Below are positions 18,160 to 27,267 of a stretch of DNA of 64,000 nucleotides, in pieces. Below the pieces are notes generated by a model. It saw nothing but the letters and a program-made list of their open reading frames with translations. It was not told the DNA's origin and did no database searches. Each line of letters starts with the position of its first letter. Within the stretch, counting starts at the first letter, position 1. Source of the DNA: Breznakiella homolactica (lineage in GTDB: Bacteria; Spirochaetota; Spirochaetia; Treponematales; Breznakiellaceae); the NCBI RefSeq assembly GCF_016616095.2, contig NZ_CP067089.2:1674001-1738000 (forward strand), written 5' to 3'. Position numbers and translations under genes: made by a program.

Positions 18160-19676
18160 TCGACGCCGTTCCCCTGGCTGTTTACACAGTTCTTGCGCTG
18201 TGCTCCCTGGTTCTTATCTTTCTGACTTTGCACAAAAAAGACCGCAGCCGCATGGACAGGGACCTGATCTTTGTGACCGCTGTGATCCTCTGCTGGCTCG
18301 TTTCCGCGATTGCCTTTTTCAGTACCCGGGATGCGGCTCTGGCCCGGTTTCTCTTTGATCTGAAACTTCCCTTTGTAGCCCTCACCGTCCTGGCCTGGTT
18401 TCTGTACATCGTACGATTTTACGGTCTCACCAGCTATTTTCCCCGGGCCGTCACCGCGTCTCTCTTCATTATTCCAATCTTTACCCTGGGGATTGCGCTG
18501 ACTTCACCGTACCATAGTTTTATCCGTCAGGAAATGGAAATCCTGGGAACCTATCCCCGCCACATGGTACGTATGGTCCGGGGACCCTGGTTCTGGTACC
18601 ACTCCGTATACTGTTACATACTGATGCTGGCGGCATTTATTCTTGCCCTGACCCAGCATAAACAGATCCTCAGGATTTACCGCCTGCCTTCAACCCTGCT
18701 GCTCCTGGGTATTTCACTTTCAGTGGCAGCCAATATCCTGGTGGTACGGATTTCCCTGGCTTTGGATTTGTCCCTGGTATCGGCAAGCTTTTCTTCAATG
18801 CTGCTTTACCTGGCAACGAAAAACTATCACGGCCTGGACTTCTGCATCCGCGCCCGGCAGGAGGCGTTCCATTACCTGGACCGGTCCATATTCATCCTGG
18901 ACGATGAGGAAGGAATCGTCAGTGCCAACAGGAGCGCACGCTCCTGGCTGGAACAGACGGGAATTACTCCAGAAGGCGGATCATTCCGGAGCGTGGCCGA
19001 AAAAATGGCGGCGCTGTCGGAAAAACAGGAATCCCTGGATGATCTTGGCCAGGGAAATGATTTTTACTTCCGCTCCGGACGGATTTTCAACCTCCGAAAA
19101 AAACCCATCTACGACAGGCGGAACAATCCCCTGGGGTCTTTTGTCTTCATTACCGACGAAACGGAAAACCGTAAACTTATTGCTTATCTGGACCGGCATT
19201 CGGGCATGGATGCGTTAACGGGGTTATCCAACCGGCGGCAGATGGAGGAAGTTTTTTCCCAGCTGGACCGGGACGGCGGCTATCCCCTGGCAATTATCGC
19301 CGGTGATCTCAACAATCTTAAGGAAATCAATGATACCCTTGGCCACCAGCAGGGAGACATTCTCCTCCGGGTAACGGCGGAAACCCTTCGCAGTACCTGC
19401 CCGCCAAGGGCCCGGATTTTCCGTACCGGAGGGGATGAGTTTACCATCCTCCTGCCTGGTCACGGGACAGAGGACGCGGATTTGCTGACGGACGCCATCC
19501 GGAACGCCCTGGAAAAACAGCGGCACCGGTATCCCTTTAAACCTTCTATCGCCCTGGGTGTGGCGGTACAGGAGAACCCCGGGGAGGAGTTTTCCGGGAC
19601 TCTCCGGCGCGCCGATGCCGCTATGTACCGGGACAAAGAACGCTGTAAATCCCAGCAGGCAAAAAGAACGTTATAA
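18156..19676 (+). CDS. Membrane-bound diguanylate cyclase 2 (7TM-PAS-GGDEF)
   Basis: A 506-residue paralog of the preceding gene: about seven membrane helices (1-225), a PAS-like segment (FILDDEEGIVSANRSARSWL) and a GGDEF domain with intact TGGDEF (GGDEF at 425-429). Key flanking residues are kept (SGMDALTGLSNRRQMEEVF, GDLNNLKEINDTLGHQQGD). As in its partner, the RxxD inhibitory site is missing (PPRA). The two may form heterodimers or respond to different membrane signals. The gene ends 23 bp from the convergent peptidase gene, with no obvious terminator between them. Confidence 0.9.
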   Translation: MIDAVPLAVYTVLALCSLVLIFLTLHKKDRSRMDRDLIFVTAVILCWLVSAIAFFSTRDAALARFLFDLKLPFVALTVLAWFLYIVRFYGLTSYFPRAVTASLFIIPIFTLGIALTSPYHSFIRQEMEILGTYPRHMVRMVRGPWFWYHSVYCYILMLAAFILALTQHKQILRIYRLPSTLLLLGISLSVAANILVVRISLALDLSLVSASFSSMLLYLATKNYHGLDFCIRARQEAFHYLDRSIFILDDEEGIVSANRSARSWLEQTGITPEGGSFRSVAEKMAALSEKQESLDDLGQGNDFYFRSGRIFNLRKKPIYDRRNNPLGSFVFITDETENRKLIAYLDRHSGMDALTGLSNRRQMEEVFSQLDRDGGYPLAIIAGDLNNLKEINDTLGHQQGDILLRVTAETLRSTCPPRARIFRTGGDEFTILLPGHGTEDADLLTDAIRNALEKQRHRYPFKPSIALGVAVQENPGEEFSGTLRRADAAMYRDKERCKSQQAKRTL

Positions 19677-19699
19677 AACTGGCGGCGCTGTTCCAAGGT

Positions 19700-20911
19700 T
19701 TATGAACCCGTAAAAGCCGCGGTAAATTCTTTTATAAAATCCGCTATAAAATACGCGGAAGGTTCCACTAACCCCGGGTCTACCGTATCCAGAGTATCCC
19801 GGGGGGTGTGGGTATCCCGTAAGCCGCCGCTGCCCATGTCCGAGGACGCCAGGGCCAGACAGGGTATCCCCTTAACAGCAAAGGGAACATGGTCTCCGGC
19901 GTACCAGGGTTCGCCGGTTACCGTTTCTTTCCTTCTTCCAATAATATCCTCCGCCAGCAGCCGTGCTGATTCATCCAGGTTGTAAAATGAAACCGCCGTC
20001 CGGGAACCTCTATGGCAGGGGGAATCGCTGTTGATTACCAGTAAAGGCAGGACCGGCGGCCCTCCCGGAATCCCGCCGCCCTGTTCCAGATAAGCAAGAT
20101 AGGCCAGCATCCCCGGAGCGCCGTAGTAATCCTCGCCGTTGACCGGAACAATATCAACACCAAAGACCCCGGATCCAAGACCCCGGGCCGCCTCAAGAAG
20201 CACCGCTGTTCCCGCGGCGTTGTCCAGCGCTCCGGGGGTGTTGTAGGCAGTATCCATGTGGGCGCAGAACACAATCCGGCCCCGGGGTTGCACCACCCGC
20301 CGGGACGCAACCAATTGGCGGCTCCGCGCGGGGAGAGTCTTTGAGTTAATCGTGAGAGCCGCGCTTCCTCCCGGGAAATCTGATTCAATTTCCCTCAAAA
20401 TACCGGCGCTGATATACGCCGAAGGAATGGTAAAATTGCCATCCTCAAAAAGGGGAAAAGGATCCATTCCGCAGAGGGGGTGCTGTCCGGTGGCGGCGAC
20501 AATGGCCGCCGGCGCCTTCTCCTCGAGAAGGGTAATGAGCCGCCGGTGATCTTCAGGGTAATAAAACGGATAGTCCTTGGGCTGGAGCGGTCCCTTGGTA
20601 AGTTCCCCGGTAAGCAGGAGAATCCGGCCGCGGCAGTCAAGGGTCTCCAGTTCCGCCATGGTCCCGGCGGCGGCGGTTCCGGCGGTACCGGAAAAACCAC
20701 GGGAAAACGTACCGGGAAAGACTTCGAACTCCCGGCCGTTAATGGTAAGCACGGATCTCCCCCGTTCCCAGATCCTGCAGCTGAATGGCAGGGACCGGAC
20801 ATCATATTCCATATTCCTGAGATGCTCCTCAAGATACGCCAGCACCGCGTCGTTCCCCGGGGTGCCTACAGGCCGTTCCCGGGAAAGGGTCTCCAATATT
20901 TTTCGAACCAT
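19700..20911 (-). CDS. M28-family zinc aminopeptidase-like protein
   Basis: A 403-residue predicted metallopeptidase. Metal-site motifs of clan MH are visible: H and D in FCAHMDTAYNTPGALDNAAGTAVLLE, E-D in VNGEDYYGAPG and a late His in RDTHTPRDTLD. A protease-associated-like insert (TMAELETLDCRGRILLLTGEL) lies in the N-half. No signal peptide is present from the chosen start, so it is cytoplasmic. I start at ATG 20911, which has AAGGAGAG immediately upstream; the open frame continues to 20971 but adds a non-conserved stretch. Confidence 0.87.
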   Translation of the reverse strand: MVRKILETLSRERPVGTPGNDAVLAYLEEHLRNMEYDVRSLPFSCRIWERGRSVLTINGREFEVFPGTFSRGFSGTAGTAAAGTMAELETLDCRGRILLLTGELTKGPLQPKDYPFYYPEDHRRLITLLEEKAPAAIVAATGQHPLCGMDPFPLFEDGNFTIPSAYISAGILREIESDFPGGSAALTINSKTLPARSRQLVASRRVVQPRGRIVFCAHMDTAYNTPGALDNAAGTAVLLEAARGLGSGVFGVDIVPVNGEDYYGAPGMLAYLAYLEQGGGIPGGPPVLPLLVINSDSPCHRGSRTAVSFYNLDESARLLAEDIIGRRKETVTGEPWYAGDHVPFAVKGIPCLALASSDMGSGGLRDTHTPRDTLDTVDPGLVEPSAYFIADFIKEFTAAFTGS

Positions 20912-21021
20912 GTATCTCTCCTTCTGCTTTTTCAGAGTAAAGGTACGGAAAATGCAGAGGGTGGTGTACAAGTGTAAGGTTTGAAAATCAAAATTTTGAA
21001 ATACTCCGGATCAGGACTGCC

Positions 21022-21801
21022 CTACAGGTCTTCCTGAGGCAGCGCTGCCATCCGGTCAAAAAGACCGGGGAGATTTTCCGCCGCTTTTTTGAGAATCGTA
21101 AGTTCTTCCAGCCAGCGGTCCCCGGCGGACAGCAGTTCATCCGCCGGCGGTTGGGACAGGCCGCTAAGTACTTCCCCGGGACGGCCCCGGTCAAAGAGAC
21201 TGAGGCTGCGGTGGACCGCGGACATGCTGTACCCCGACCGGCGGAGCATGCAGACAATACGCAGCCGTTCCATATCAGCCGGACTGTAGAGCCGTTCCCC
21301 TTTGTCCCCCAGAAGTTCCGAATGGACCAGCCGGTTTCGTTCCCAGTTCCGCAGGGTCTCCGCCGTTGTACCCAGAATCATGGCAGCTTCTTTCCGGGAA
21401 AGAAACCGTTCAGGCGGAGGATTCCTTTTCTCCGGACCACGATGCCCTTCCCCGGGATTGGCCCATACCCGGAGCAAATCCGCAGTTTCCCGGGCCCGGC
21501 GTATTTCTTCTTCAATAATATGAATATACTCCAGGGCAAGATCCCTGCCCGTCTCAAAATCCCGGGACGCCCCGGCACGGATCACGGCATACCCCGCGGC
21601 GCGGATTGTCCGGTTGCTGTAGAGAAAACCGAAGATATTCCGGCAGATTTCCAGCTGGAGAACCTGGAGTTCCGTAAAACAGCGGTAATTGTTCTCCCCC
21701 CGCTCCGCCGGTGAAATAAAGCCAAGACGTTCGTAGAGCCGTATGGTATTGGGGTGAAGGCCGAAACGCCGGGCCAGGTCTATGGGTTTATAGCAGTCCA
21801 A
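21022..21801 (-). CDS. Regulator with two tandem MerR-type DNA-binding domains
   Basis: About 259 residues. The first MerR helix-turn-helix is at the N-terminus (PIDLARRFGLHPNTIRLYERLGF). A helical linker follows, then a second one (LSRKEAAMILGTTAETLRNWERN), and a C-terminal tail without a recognised ligand domain. I choose a TTG start at 21801 because AAAAAGGAA precedes it by 7 bases; an ATG at 21840 is possible but has no ribosome site. It diverges from a MATE exporter gene (start 21921) across about 120 bp, the usual arrangement for a MerR regulator and its target pump. Regulation of that pump is an inference. Confidence 0.8.
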   Translation of the reverse strand: MDCYKPIDLARRFGLHPNTIRLYERLGFISPAERGENNYRCFTELQVLQLEICRNIFGFLYSNRTIRAAGYAVIRAGASRDFETGRDLALEYIHIIEEEIRRARETADLLRVWANPGEGHRGPEKRNPPPERFLSRKEAAMILGTTAETLRNWERNRLVHSELLGDKGERLYSPADMERLRIVCMLRRSGYSMSAVHRSLSLFDRGRPGEVLSGLSQPPADELLSAGDRWLEELTILKKAAENLPGLFDRMAALPQEDL

Positions 21802-21920
21802 AGAAAAATTCCTTTTTGGAATTCTATACTTTTTCAGCATACTATGCAGAAACGGGAATGTACAGCCAAACCAGTCAGGGCTTGATTGCCAGTTTCCAAA
21901 AGAAAGGATATAACAGATCT

Positions 21921-23279
21921 ATGATCGATATGACCCAGGGGAACCCCCTCAGACTGATTTCCCGTTTTGCCCTGCCCCTTTTGGCGGGCAACGTACTCCA
22001 GCAGATGTACAACATGGTGGACAGCATTGTGGTAGGCAATTTTGTGGGGAAAGAAGCCTTGGCGGCGGTGGGCAATTCCTATGTGATAAATTTCCTCCTG
22101 ACATCGCTTTTTATGGGGATCGGACTGGGCGCGACAATTCTCATTTCCCAGTTTTTCGGCGCAAAGCAGAACAGCCGGATCAAGGAAACGGTGGATACCA
22201 TGTACATCGCCTTGCTTATTTCCGGCGCGGCGGTGACGGTAATAGGCATCTTTATAGCCGAACCCCTGCTCCGCCTGATGAATACCCCCGAAGGCATAAC
22301 CCTGGACTGGTCCGTGGAGTATCTGCAGATTCTGTTCCTGGGGACAGTTTTCAGCTTCGGGTACAACATTAACAGCGGCATCCTCCAGGGCCTGGGGGAC
22401 AGCAAGCTGCCACTCCTGTTTCTTGCCATCGCTGCGGTGCTGAACGTTATCCTGGACCTGGTTTTTGTGGTGGCCTTTGGCTGGGGCGTGTTCGGTGTTG
22501 CCCTGGCGACCATTATTTCCCAGGCTTTTTCTTTCCTCTTCGGTATCTGGTTTATGAACCGGTACGTAAAGACCGTGCATATTTCCCTCAGGCGTATGCG
22601 TTTTAATCCGTCGATCCTCATTCAGAGCATCCGGATCGGGCTTCCCGCGGGGCTGCAGAATATGATGTTTTCCCTGGGAACCATGGTACTCCAGCGGCTG
22701 GTAAACAGCTACGGGCCGGCTTTTATGGCGGGGTACAGCAGCGTAGGCAAAATCGACTCATTTGCCTTTATGCCCATCTCCAGTTTTGCCACCGCGGTGA
22801 CCACCTATGTGGGACAGAACATAGGAGCCCGGAAGATGGACCGGGTAAAAACCGGTGTCCGGAACACTCTGTTCATGTCCGGAGTTTTATGTATAATCAT
22901 CAGCTTCCTGGTGATTGTGTTCGGCCGATATCTGATGATGGCTTTTTCCAATGACGAGGAAGTGATTCTCACGGGGGTTGAATTTCTCAAACGGCTCATG
23001 CCGTGTTACGTTCTGCTGTCCGCTTTGTTTATCTTTAATGCCGCCCTCCGGGGTGCGGGCAGTTCCATACTGCCTCTGGTTTCGTCCATAGTATCCATGC
23101 TGGTATTCCGGGTTCCCCTGGCGTATTTCCTGGACAGCCGCTTCGGGAAATTCGAAATGTTCTGGTGTTACGGTATCGGGTGGGCCGCGGGACTTCTGAT
23201 TTCCGGTATTTACTACATTTCCGGCCGCTGGAAGAAAAAAGCCTACCAAACATTGGAAGCCGCAGAAGGCCAGGGGTGA
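21921..23279 (+). CDS. MATE-family multidrug/cation antiporter 1
   Basis: A 452-residue membrane protein with twelve helices and MATE hallmarks: FALPLLAGNVLQQMYNMVDSIVVGNFVG, LGLGATILISQFFGA and SYGPAFMAGYSSVGKID. These proteins export cationic drugs or metabolites using Na+ or H+. The frame opens at 21816, but ATG 21921 is preceded by AGAAAGGAT and aligns with the family start. It is divergent from the double-MerR regulator. It resembles the second MATE gene at 23955. Confidence 0.9.
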   Translation: MIDMTQGNPLRLISRFALPLLAGNVLQQMYNMVDSIVVGNFVGKEALAAVGNSYVINFLLTSLFMGIGLGATILISQFFGAKQNSRIKETVDTMYIALLISGAAVTVIGIFIAEPLLRLMNTPEGITLDWSVEYLQILFLGTVFSFGYNINSGILQGLGDSKLPLLFLAIAAVLNVILDLVFVVAFGWGVFGVALATIISQAFSFLFGIWFMNRYVKTVHISLRRMRFNPSILIQSIRIGLPAGLQNMMFSLGTMVLQRLVNSYGPAFMAGYSSVGKIDSFAFMPISSFATAVTTYVGQNIGARKMDRVKTGVRNTLFMSGVLCIIISFLVIVFGRYLMMAFSNDEEVILTGVEFLKRLMPCYVLLSALFIFNAALRGAGSSILPLVSSIVSMLVFRVPLAYFLDSRFGKFEMFWCYGIGWAAGLLISGIYYISGRWKKKAYQTLEAAEGQG

Positions 23280-23376
23280 AGGATTTTTACAGCGCCGCAG
23301 CAGAAGCGAAAAAGACAGGAACAATGCGGCCTTATGTACTATACTTTGTATTATAATGTAGAAAGAGGAGTTAAAA

Positions 23377-23781
23377 ATGAAAAAACTGTATTCCACAAAA
23401 ATGACCAATACCGGAGGCCGGTCCGGGGAAGTGCATTCCCCGGATAAGTCCTTTGCTTTCAAGATCGCGGCGCCGGGCCAGACCGCGGAGGGTGCCACCA
23501 ATCCCGAGCAGCTATTCGCCGCGGGATTCAGTTCCTGCTTCAACAGCGCCCTGGATGTGGTAATGCTCCAGGAAAAAATCAGGGCTAAAAGTACGGTCTC
23601 TGCCATTGTCTCCCTGTATGAAATGGATAAACTGGATTTTAAAATCGGGGTTGAAATCGAAGGCCACATTGAAGGGCAGACACCGGAAAAAACCGAAGAG
23701 CTGCTGAAAAAAGCTCATCAGGTCTGCCCCTACTCAAAAGCCACCCGGGGAAATATTGACGTCGTAATAAAGGCCGTGTAA
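23377..23781 (+). CDS. ohr: Organic hydroperoxide resistance protein (Ohr/OsmC family)
   Basis: A 134-residue thiol peroxidase. Both redox cysteines of the Ohr branch are present: C54 in GFSSCFNSAL and C117 in HQVCPYSKATRGN. The N-terminal E-V-H-S-P-D region and the KIAAPG stretch also fit. Ohr reduces organic hydroperoxides with lipoyl-dependent electrons. It is a single gene with a -10-like TATAAT (23352-23357) and AAAGAGGAG ahead, and a strong terminator after it. No OhrR regulator is adjacent. Confidence 0.9.
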   Translation: MKKLYSTKMTNTGGRSGEVHSPDKSFAFKIAAPGQTAEGATNPEQLFAAGFSSCFNSALDVVMLQEKIRAKSTVSAIVSLYEMDKLDFKIGVEIEGHIEGQTPEKTEELLKKAHQVCPYSKATRGNIDVVIKAV

Positions 23782-23820
23782 AAAAGCGGTTTCGATAGAA
23801 TATTCTTCTGATTGATACAA

Positions 23821-23868
23821 AACGCCGGAACAGGCTGAAAAGGCCTGGATCCGGCGTTCTTTATTTTT
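23821..23868 (+). terminator. Strong intrinsic terminator after ohr
   Basis: AACGCCGGA (23821-23829) pairs perfectly with TCCGGCGTT (23850-23858), with an inner stem CAGGC/GCCTG and loop TGAAAAG. CTTTATTTTT follows. It ends the ohr transcript before the second MATE gene. Confidence 0.85.
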
Positions 23869-23954
23869 ACGGTATTATCGTGTACAGTTAACCATCCGGA
23901 ATCCAAACAGATATCCCGCTGCGTCCGGCGGGACACAGCGGGAGAGGAGCACCA

Positions 23955-25301
23955 ATGACCCTGGATATGACAAAAGGCCCCCCGGCCCGTCTGATGATCC
24001 GATTCGCCCTGCCCTTGCTGGCGGGGAATCTGTTCCAGCAGCTTTACAATATCGCAGATACACTTATTGTAGGGCGATACCTGGGCAGAGAAGCGCTGGC
24101 TGCAGTGGGTTCGGCTTTTGCCATCATCGTCCTGGTCAATTCCATCCTCATTGGATTATCTATGGGCGCCGCGGTTCTTTTTGCCCAGCTTTTCGGCGCC
24201 CGGGAGTACCGCAAATTAAAAAGCGCCATAACTATGGCGGCCGTGTTCATCTTCGGCATTACGGTTATCCTCTCGGCGGGAACATTTTTCTTTACCGATG
24301 GCATCATTTCCCTCTACCGCATGCCCCCGGAGACCCTGAACTACGCCGGAGATTACCTGCGGTGCATTTTCGCGGGGTTAATCTTTGTCTCGCTGTACAA
24401 TTTTTCCGCAAACATTCTCCGGGCTCAAGGCGATTCAAAATCACCGCTGTTCTTCCTTACCGCCGCCTGTATCATCAACATCATTCTGGATTTCTGTTTT
24501 GTGCTGGGTTTCGGGATGGGTGTCTTCGGCGCTGCCCTGGCCACAGTTATTGCCCAGGCAATTTCCGGGATAAGCTGCACAATCTGGACCGTGAAAAAGC
24601 TGCGGTTTCCTGAATTCAAAAAAAGCGACCATGGCTTTGACCGGGGACTTTTCAGTCTGGTGAGCCGCTATGCCCTGCTCACCGCTATGCAGCAGTCGGT
24701 GATGAACTTCGGCATTGTTCTTATCCAGGGATTGGTAAATACCTTCGGGGCGGCGCTTATGGCGGCTTTTGCCGCGGGAGTCAAGATCGACGCCTTCGCA
24801 TATATGCCGGTACAGGATTTCGGCAACGCTTTGGCGACCTATACAGCCCAGAATACCGGAGCCGGACATGATGACAGAGTCCGGTCCGGTCTCCGCTGGG
24901 CGGCGTTAATTTCGGGAATCTTCTCCGTTTTTGTTTCAGTACTGGTTTTTATTTTCGCGGAATCCCTCATCGGAATATTTCTCCGGGACAGTGACCGGGA
25001 GGTTACCGCCATGGGAGCCCAGTACCTGCGTATTGAAGGCGCCTTCTATGCGCTTATAGGTTTTCTTTTTCTTTTTTACGGTTTTTACCGGGGGCTTGGC
25101 CGGGCGGGTATGTCAATTATACTTACCATAACATCCCTGGGAACCCGGGTGCTCCTGGCCTATTCCCTGGCTCCTGGCTTCGGCTACAAGGCAATCTTCT
25201 GGGCTATCCCCATCGGATGGTTCCTCGCCGATCTCCTGGGTCTTCTGGTGTGGCTTAAGACACGGAGGAGTTTGCGCGATGATTTTTCATTTTCTCCGTA
25301 G
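23955..25301 (+). CDS. MATE-family multidrug/cation antiporter 2
   Basis: A 448-residue membrane protein closely related in wording to MATE 1: LDMTKGPPARLMIRFALPLLAGN at the start versus IDMTQGNPLRLISRFALPLLAGN. It has twelve predicted helices and the SMGAAVLFAQLFGA and TFGAALMAAFAAGVKIDAFAYMP segments. It has its own start region with GGGAGAGGAG. It is separated from ohr by a terminator, so it is transcribed independently. The substrate is unknown. Confidence 0.9.
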   Translation: MTLDMTKGPPARLMIRFALPLLAGNLFQQLYNIADTLIVGRYLGREALAAVGSAFAIIVLVNSILIGLSMGAAVLFAQLFGAREYRKLKSAITMAAVFIFGITVILSAGTFFFTDGIISLYRMPPETLNYAGDYLRCIFAGLIFVSLYNFSANILRAQGDSKSPLFFLTAACIINIILDFCFVLGFGMGVFGAALATVIAQAISGISCTIWTVKKLRFPEFKKSDHGFDRGLFSLVSRYALLTAMQQSVMNFGIVLIQGLVNTFGAALMAAFAAGVKIDAFAYMPVQDFGNALATYTAQNTGAGHDDRVRSGLRWAALISGIFSVFVSVLVFIFAESLIGIFLRDSDREVTAMGAQYLRIEGAFYALIGFLFLFYGFYRGLGRAGMSIILTITSLGTRVLLAYSLAPGFGYKAIFWAIPIGWFLADLLGLLVWLKTRRSLRDDFSFSP

Positions 25302-25303
25302 TT

Positions 25304-25458
25304 TCAGTTAAAACCAAGTTTTTCTTTTTTATTCTTCCCGAAGGTTCTGTATTTTTTCATAGTTAGGTCAATTGATTGTTCTGCAGCTTCTAATGATGTT
25401 TCAGCATCAGTATTTTTTCACCACTTCAAGAACTTTATATTTTAAATCGAAATTTATT
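25304..25458 (-). pseudogene. Possible frameshifted 3' remnant of an unidentified gene
   Basis: On the minus strand two short frames join into one plausible C-terminus. INFDLKYKVLEVVKKY ends at a stop at an A-run. The next frame continues DAETSLEAAEQSIDLTMKKY and ends KEKLGFN at TGA 25304-25306. The wording looks like real helical coding sequence with a one-base shift. The upstream half would overlap the membrane-protein gene at 25435, so this is a decayed tail or coincidence. I do not recognise the family. Confidence 0.3.
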
Positions 25459-25773
25459 CGGCATATTACGGTCTAACCATCGTTCATAATAAATCATAAC
25501 ATTAAATAAATCAGAAAAAGCTATAATACACAGGAATACAGTTAAAATAATAAAATGCATATTATTTATACTTACATCTCTCGGTTCTTTCAAAAAGAAC
25601 CTTATAATAATTGAGCTTGTAAATGAAAAAGCAAAAAAATACAAAGAAATTGCCGCTATATCAAATGAGCTGTGGTTTGACTCCGCTGTAAACACTAATG
25701 AATAAAATAAAAAACCAGCAAGAAGAATTATATAAATACCTAACAACAATAGGTTACATAATTTTAAAATCAT
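25435..25773 (-). CDS. Small four-helix membrane protein of unknown function
   Basis: A 112-residue protein with four predicted membrane helices (about 4-26, 38-60, 73-91 and a weaker one near the C-terminus) and a basic tail. I do not recognise a family. It is strikingly AT-rich compared with the genes to its left, which suggests later arrival. AAAGGAG lies 15 bases before the ATG, a rather long spacing. It sits at the left border of the catabolic island. Confidence 0.55.
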   Translation of the reverse strand: MILKLCNLLLLGIYIILLAGFLFYSLVFTAESNHSSFDIAAISLYFFAFSFTSSIIIRFFLKEPRDVSINNMHFIILTVFLCIIAFSDLFNVMIYYERWLDRNMPNKFRFKI

Positions 25774-25965
25774 TTTAATGCTTCGATTCTCCTTTTATAT
25801 CAATCTTTTTTCTATTAAATATGTTACATATAACACCACAAAAATAACAATATCACGAATGGTACTTGCTTAGCGATATAGAGATAACAGGGTGTGGGTT
25901 CGTATAATATATACCGCAGATGCCTTCTATGCGGAGGATTTTCCTGACAGCAGACAGGATATACC

Positions 25966-25998
25966 AAAAAGGGCCGTCCGGATTTCCCGGACAGCCCT
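25966..25998 (-). terminator. Intrinsic terminator of the leftward ABC/enolase operon
   Basis: Read on the minus strand, AGGGC and GTCCGG pair with CCGGAC and GCCCT around a short loop (plus-strand arms 25970-25981 and 25987-25998, one mismatch). TTTTT follows (25970-25966). It lies just beyond the stop of the last operon gene at 26004. Confidence 0.8.
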
Positions 25999-26003
25999 CA
26001 ATT

Positions 26004-27233
26004 TCAGATTACCTGTGTAGTGTATTTCTTTATTTTCTCTTCATCCAATTCAACACCAAAACCAGGACCATCAGGAACCATCATAAATCCGTTTTCGTGT
26101 TTCAACGGATTCTTCGCGATTTCATCGGCGGGACCGGACAGCTGGCCGAAAGGTACGATGTCATGGGCATAATACGACGCATACGATGTTGATACCGCAG
26201 TCAGCCATATTGACTGGGACAAACTGCAGCGCGGACGGTGGAGCACTATCCCGACTCCAGCTCCCTCACATATCGCGGATACCTTGAAGAATCCGTTTAA
26301 GCCGCCCGTGCGGTACGGGTCAATGCTTAATACGTCAACACAGTCCATCCGTATAAGGTCTATGGCTCTCTGCACCGCCATTTCCGGGGTAAAGGTATGA
26401 TAGCCGTTGAATTGCTCACAGATACATACTGGTACGCCGGTGAGTTCCCGCAGCTTCTTAAAGCCGTAGGATTCAAACATCCGGAGACACCCTTCGGAAT
26501 ATTGGAGGTTATACTCGGACATCCGTTTGATTATCCGCGCTCCATCCGCCAGGTCATACGCCTGATTCGCGTCCACACGCAGTATCACATCTTCCCACCC
26601 AAACTGCCGGCGTACTTCCTTCAATATCTCAAGATCGTTCTTATCATTGGCGCCGACCTTCAGTTTGATTGTTTTTATTCCTTCGGATATGGCCTGCCCG
26701 ATCTCCTTAATTGCCTGGTCAACCGGTTTCTCTCCCACGAAAAGCGTAATCGCCTGGCGTTCCCGTACCTTTCCGCCAAACAGTTTATACACCGGAAGTC
26801 CCATCTTTTTACCGATCGCGTCGTAACAGGCTTCCTCCACCATATGGATATAATTGCGTTCCCGGACTTCGGCGGTGGGATAACTGTTCCGCCAAACCCG
26901 TGAGATTCCCGGGCCACGGCGGTTCGCGATATCCTGGATGTCAAACACATCCATCCCTATCACGTTCTTTTTTATTCCGTCAAGATTTCCGCGGAACCCA
27001 TAGGTTGATTCCCACTCGGATTCACCGACAATTCCTTCATCGGTATACACCCGTAAGATACTGGTCATTATATTTCCGGCATGGGGCCATTTCCCGACCC
27101 AGCTTTCGGTCTCTTCCTGAGTTTCATTACGGTAGGGATTTCCATCGTATCCGTCATTTCCGCCGGTCACTGTGGTGCCAACTTTCGGCATCTTCAGCGC
27201 GATAGCTTTAATATCAGTGATTTTCACTTCCAT
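26004..27233 (-). CDS. Enolase-superfamily enzyme, mandelate-racemase subgroup, copy A
   Basis: A 409-residue enzyme with a capping domain (1-150) and a barrel. Visible active-site residues are K190-L-K192, metal ligands D221 (VDANQAY), E247 and E273 (CEQF), and the D305 (SIDP) and H332 (LHRP) dyad typical of the mandelate-racemase subgroup. Such enzymes remove the alpha-proton of a carboxylate, leading to racemisation or dehydration. It is the last gene of the leftward operon, 34 bp after an almost identical copy. It differs from that copy at 13 positions, including W74, E75, S76, N276, Y307 and F362, several of which lie near the active site. The substrate is unknown. Confidence 0.88.
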   Translation of the reverse strand: MEVKITDIKAIALKMPKVGTTVTGGNDGYDGNPYRNETQEETESWVGKWPHAGNIMTSILRVYTDEGIVGESEWESTYGFRGNLDGIKKNVIGMDVFDIQDIANRRGPGISRVWRNSYPTAEVRERNYIHMVEEACYDAIGKKMGLPVYKLFGGKVRERQAITLFVGEKPVDQAIKEIGQAISEGIKTIKLKVGANDKNDLEILKEVRRQFGWEDVILRVDANQAYDLADGARIIKRMSEYNLQYSEGCLRMFESYGFKKLRELTGVPVCICEQFNGYHTFTPEMAVQRAIDLIRMDCVDVLSIDPYRTGGLNGFFKVSAICEGAGVGIVLHRPRCSLSQSIWLTAVSTSYASYYAHDIVPFGQLSGPADEIAKNPLKHENGFMMVPDGPGFGVELDEEKIKKYTTQVI

Positions 27234-27267
27234 TCCTCCAAAAAAATATTGTTGTAAAAGTCCTAAA

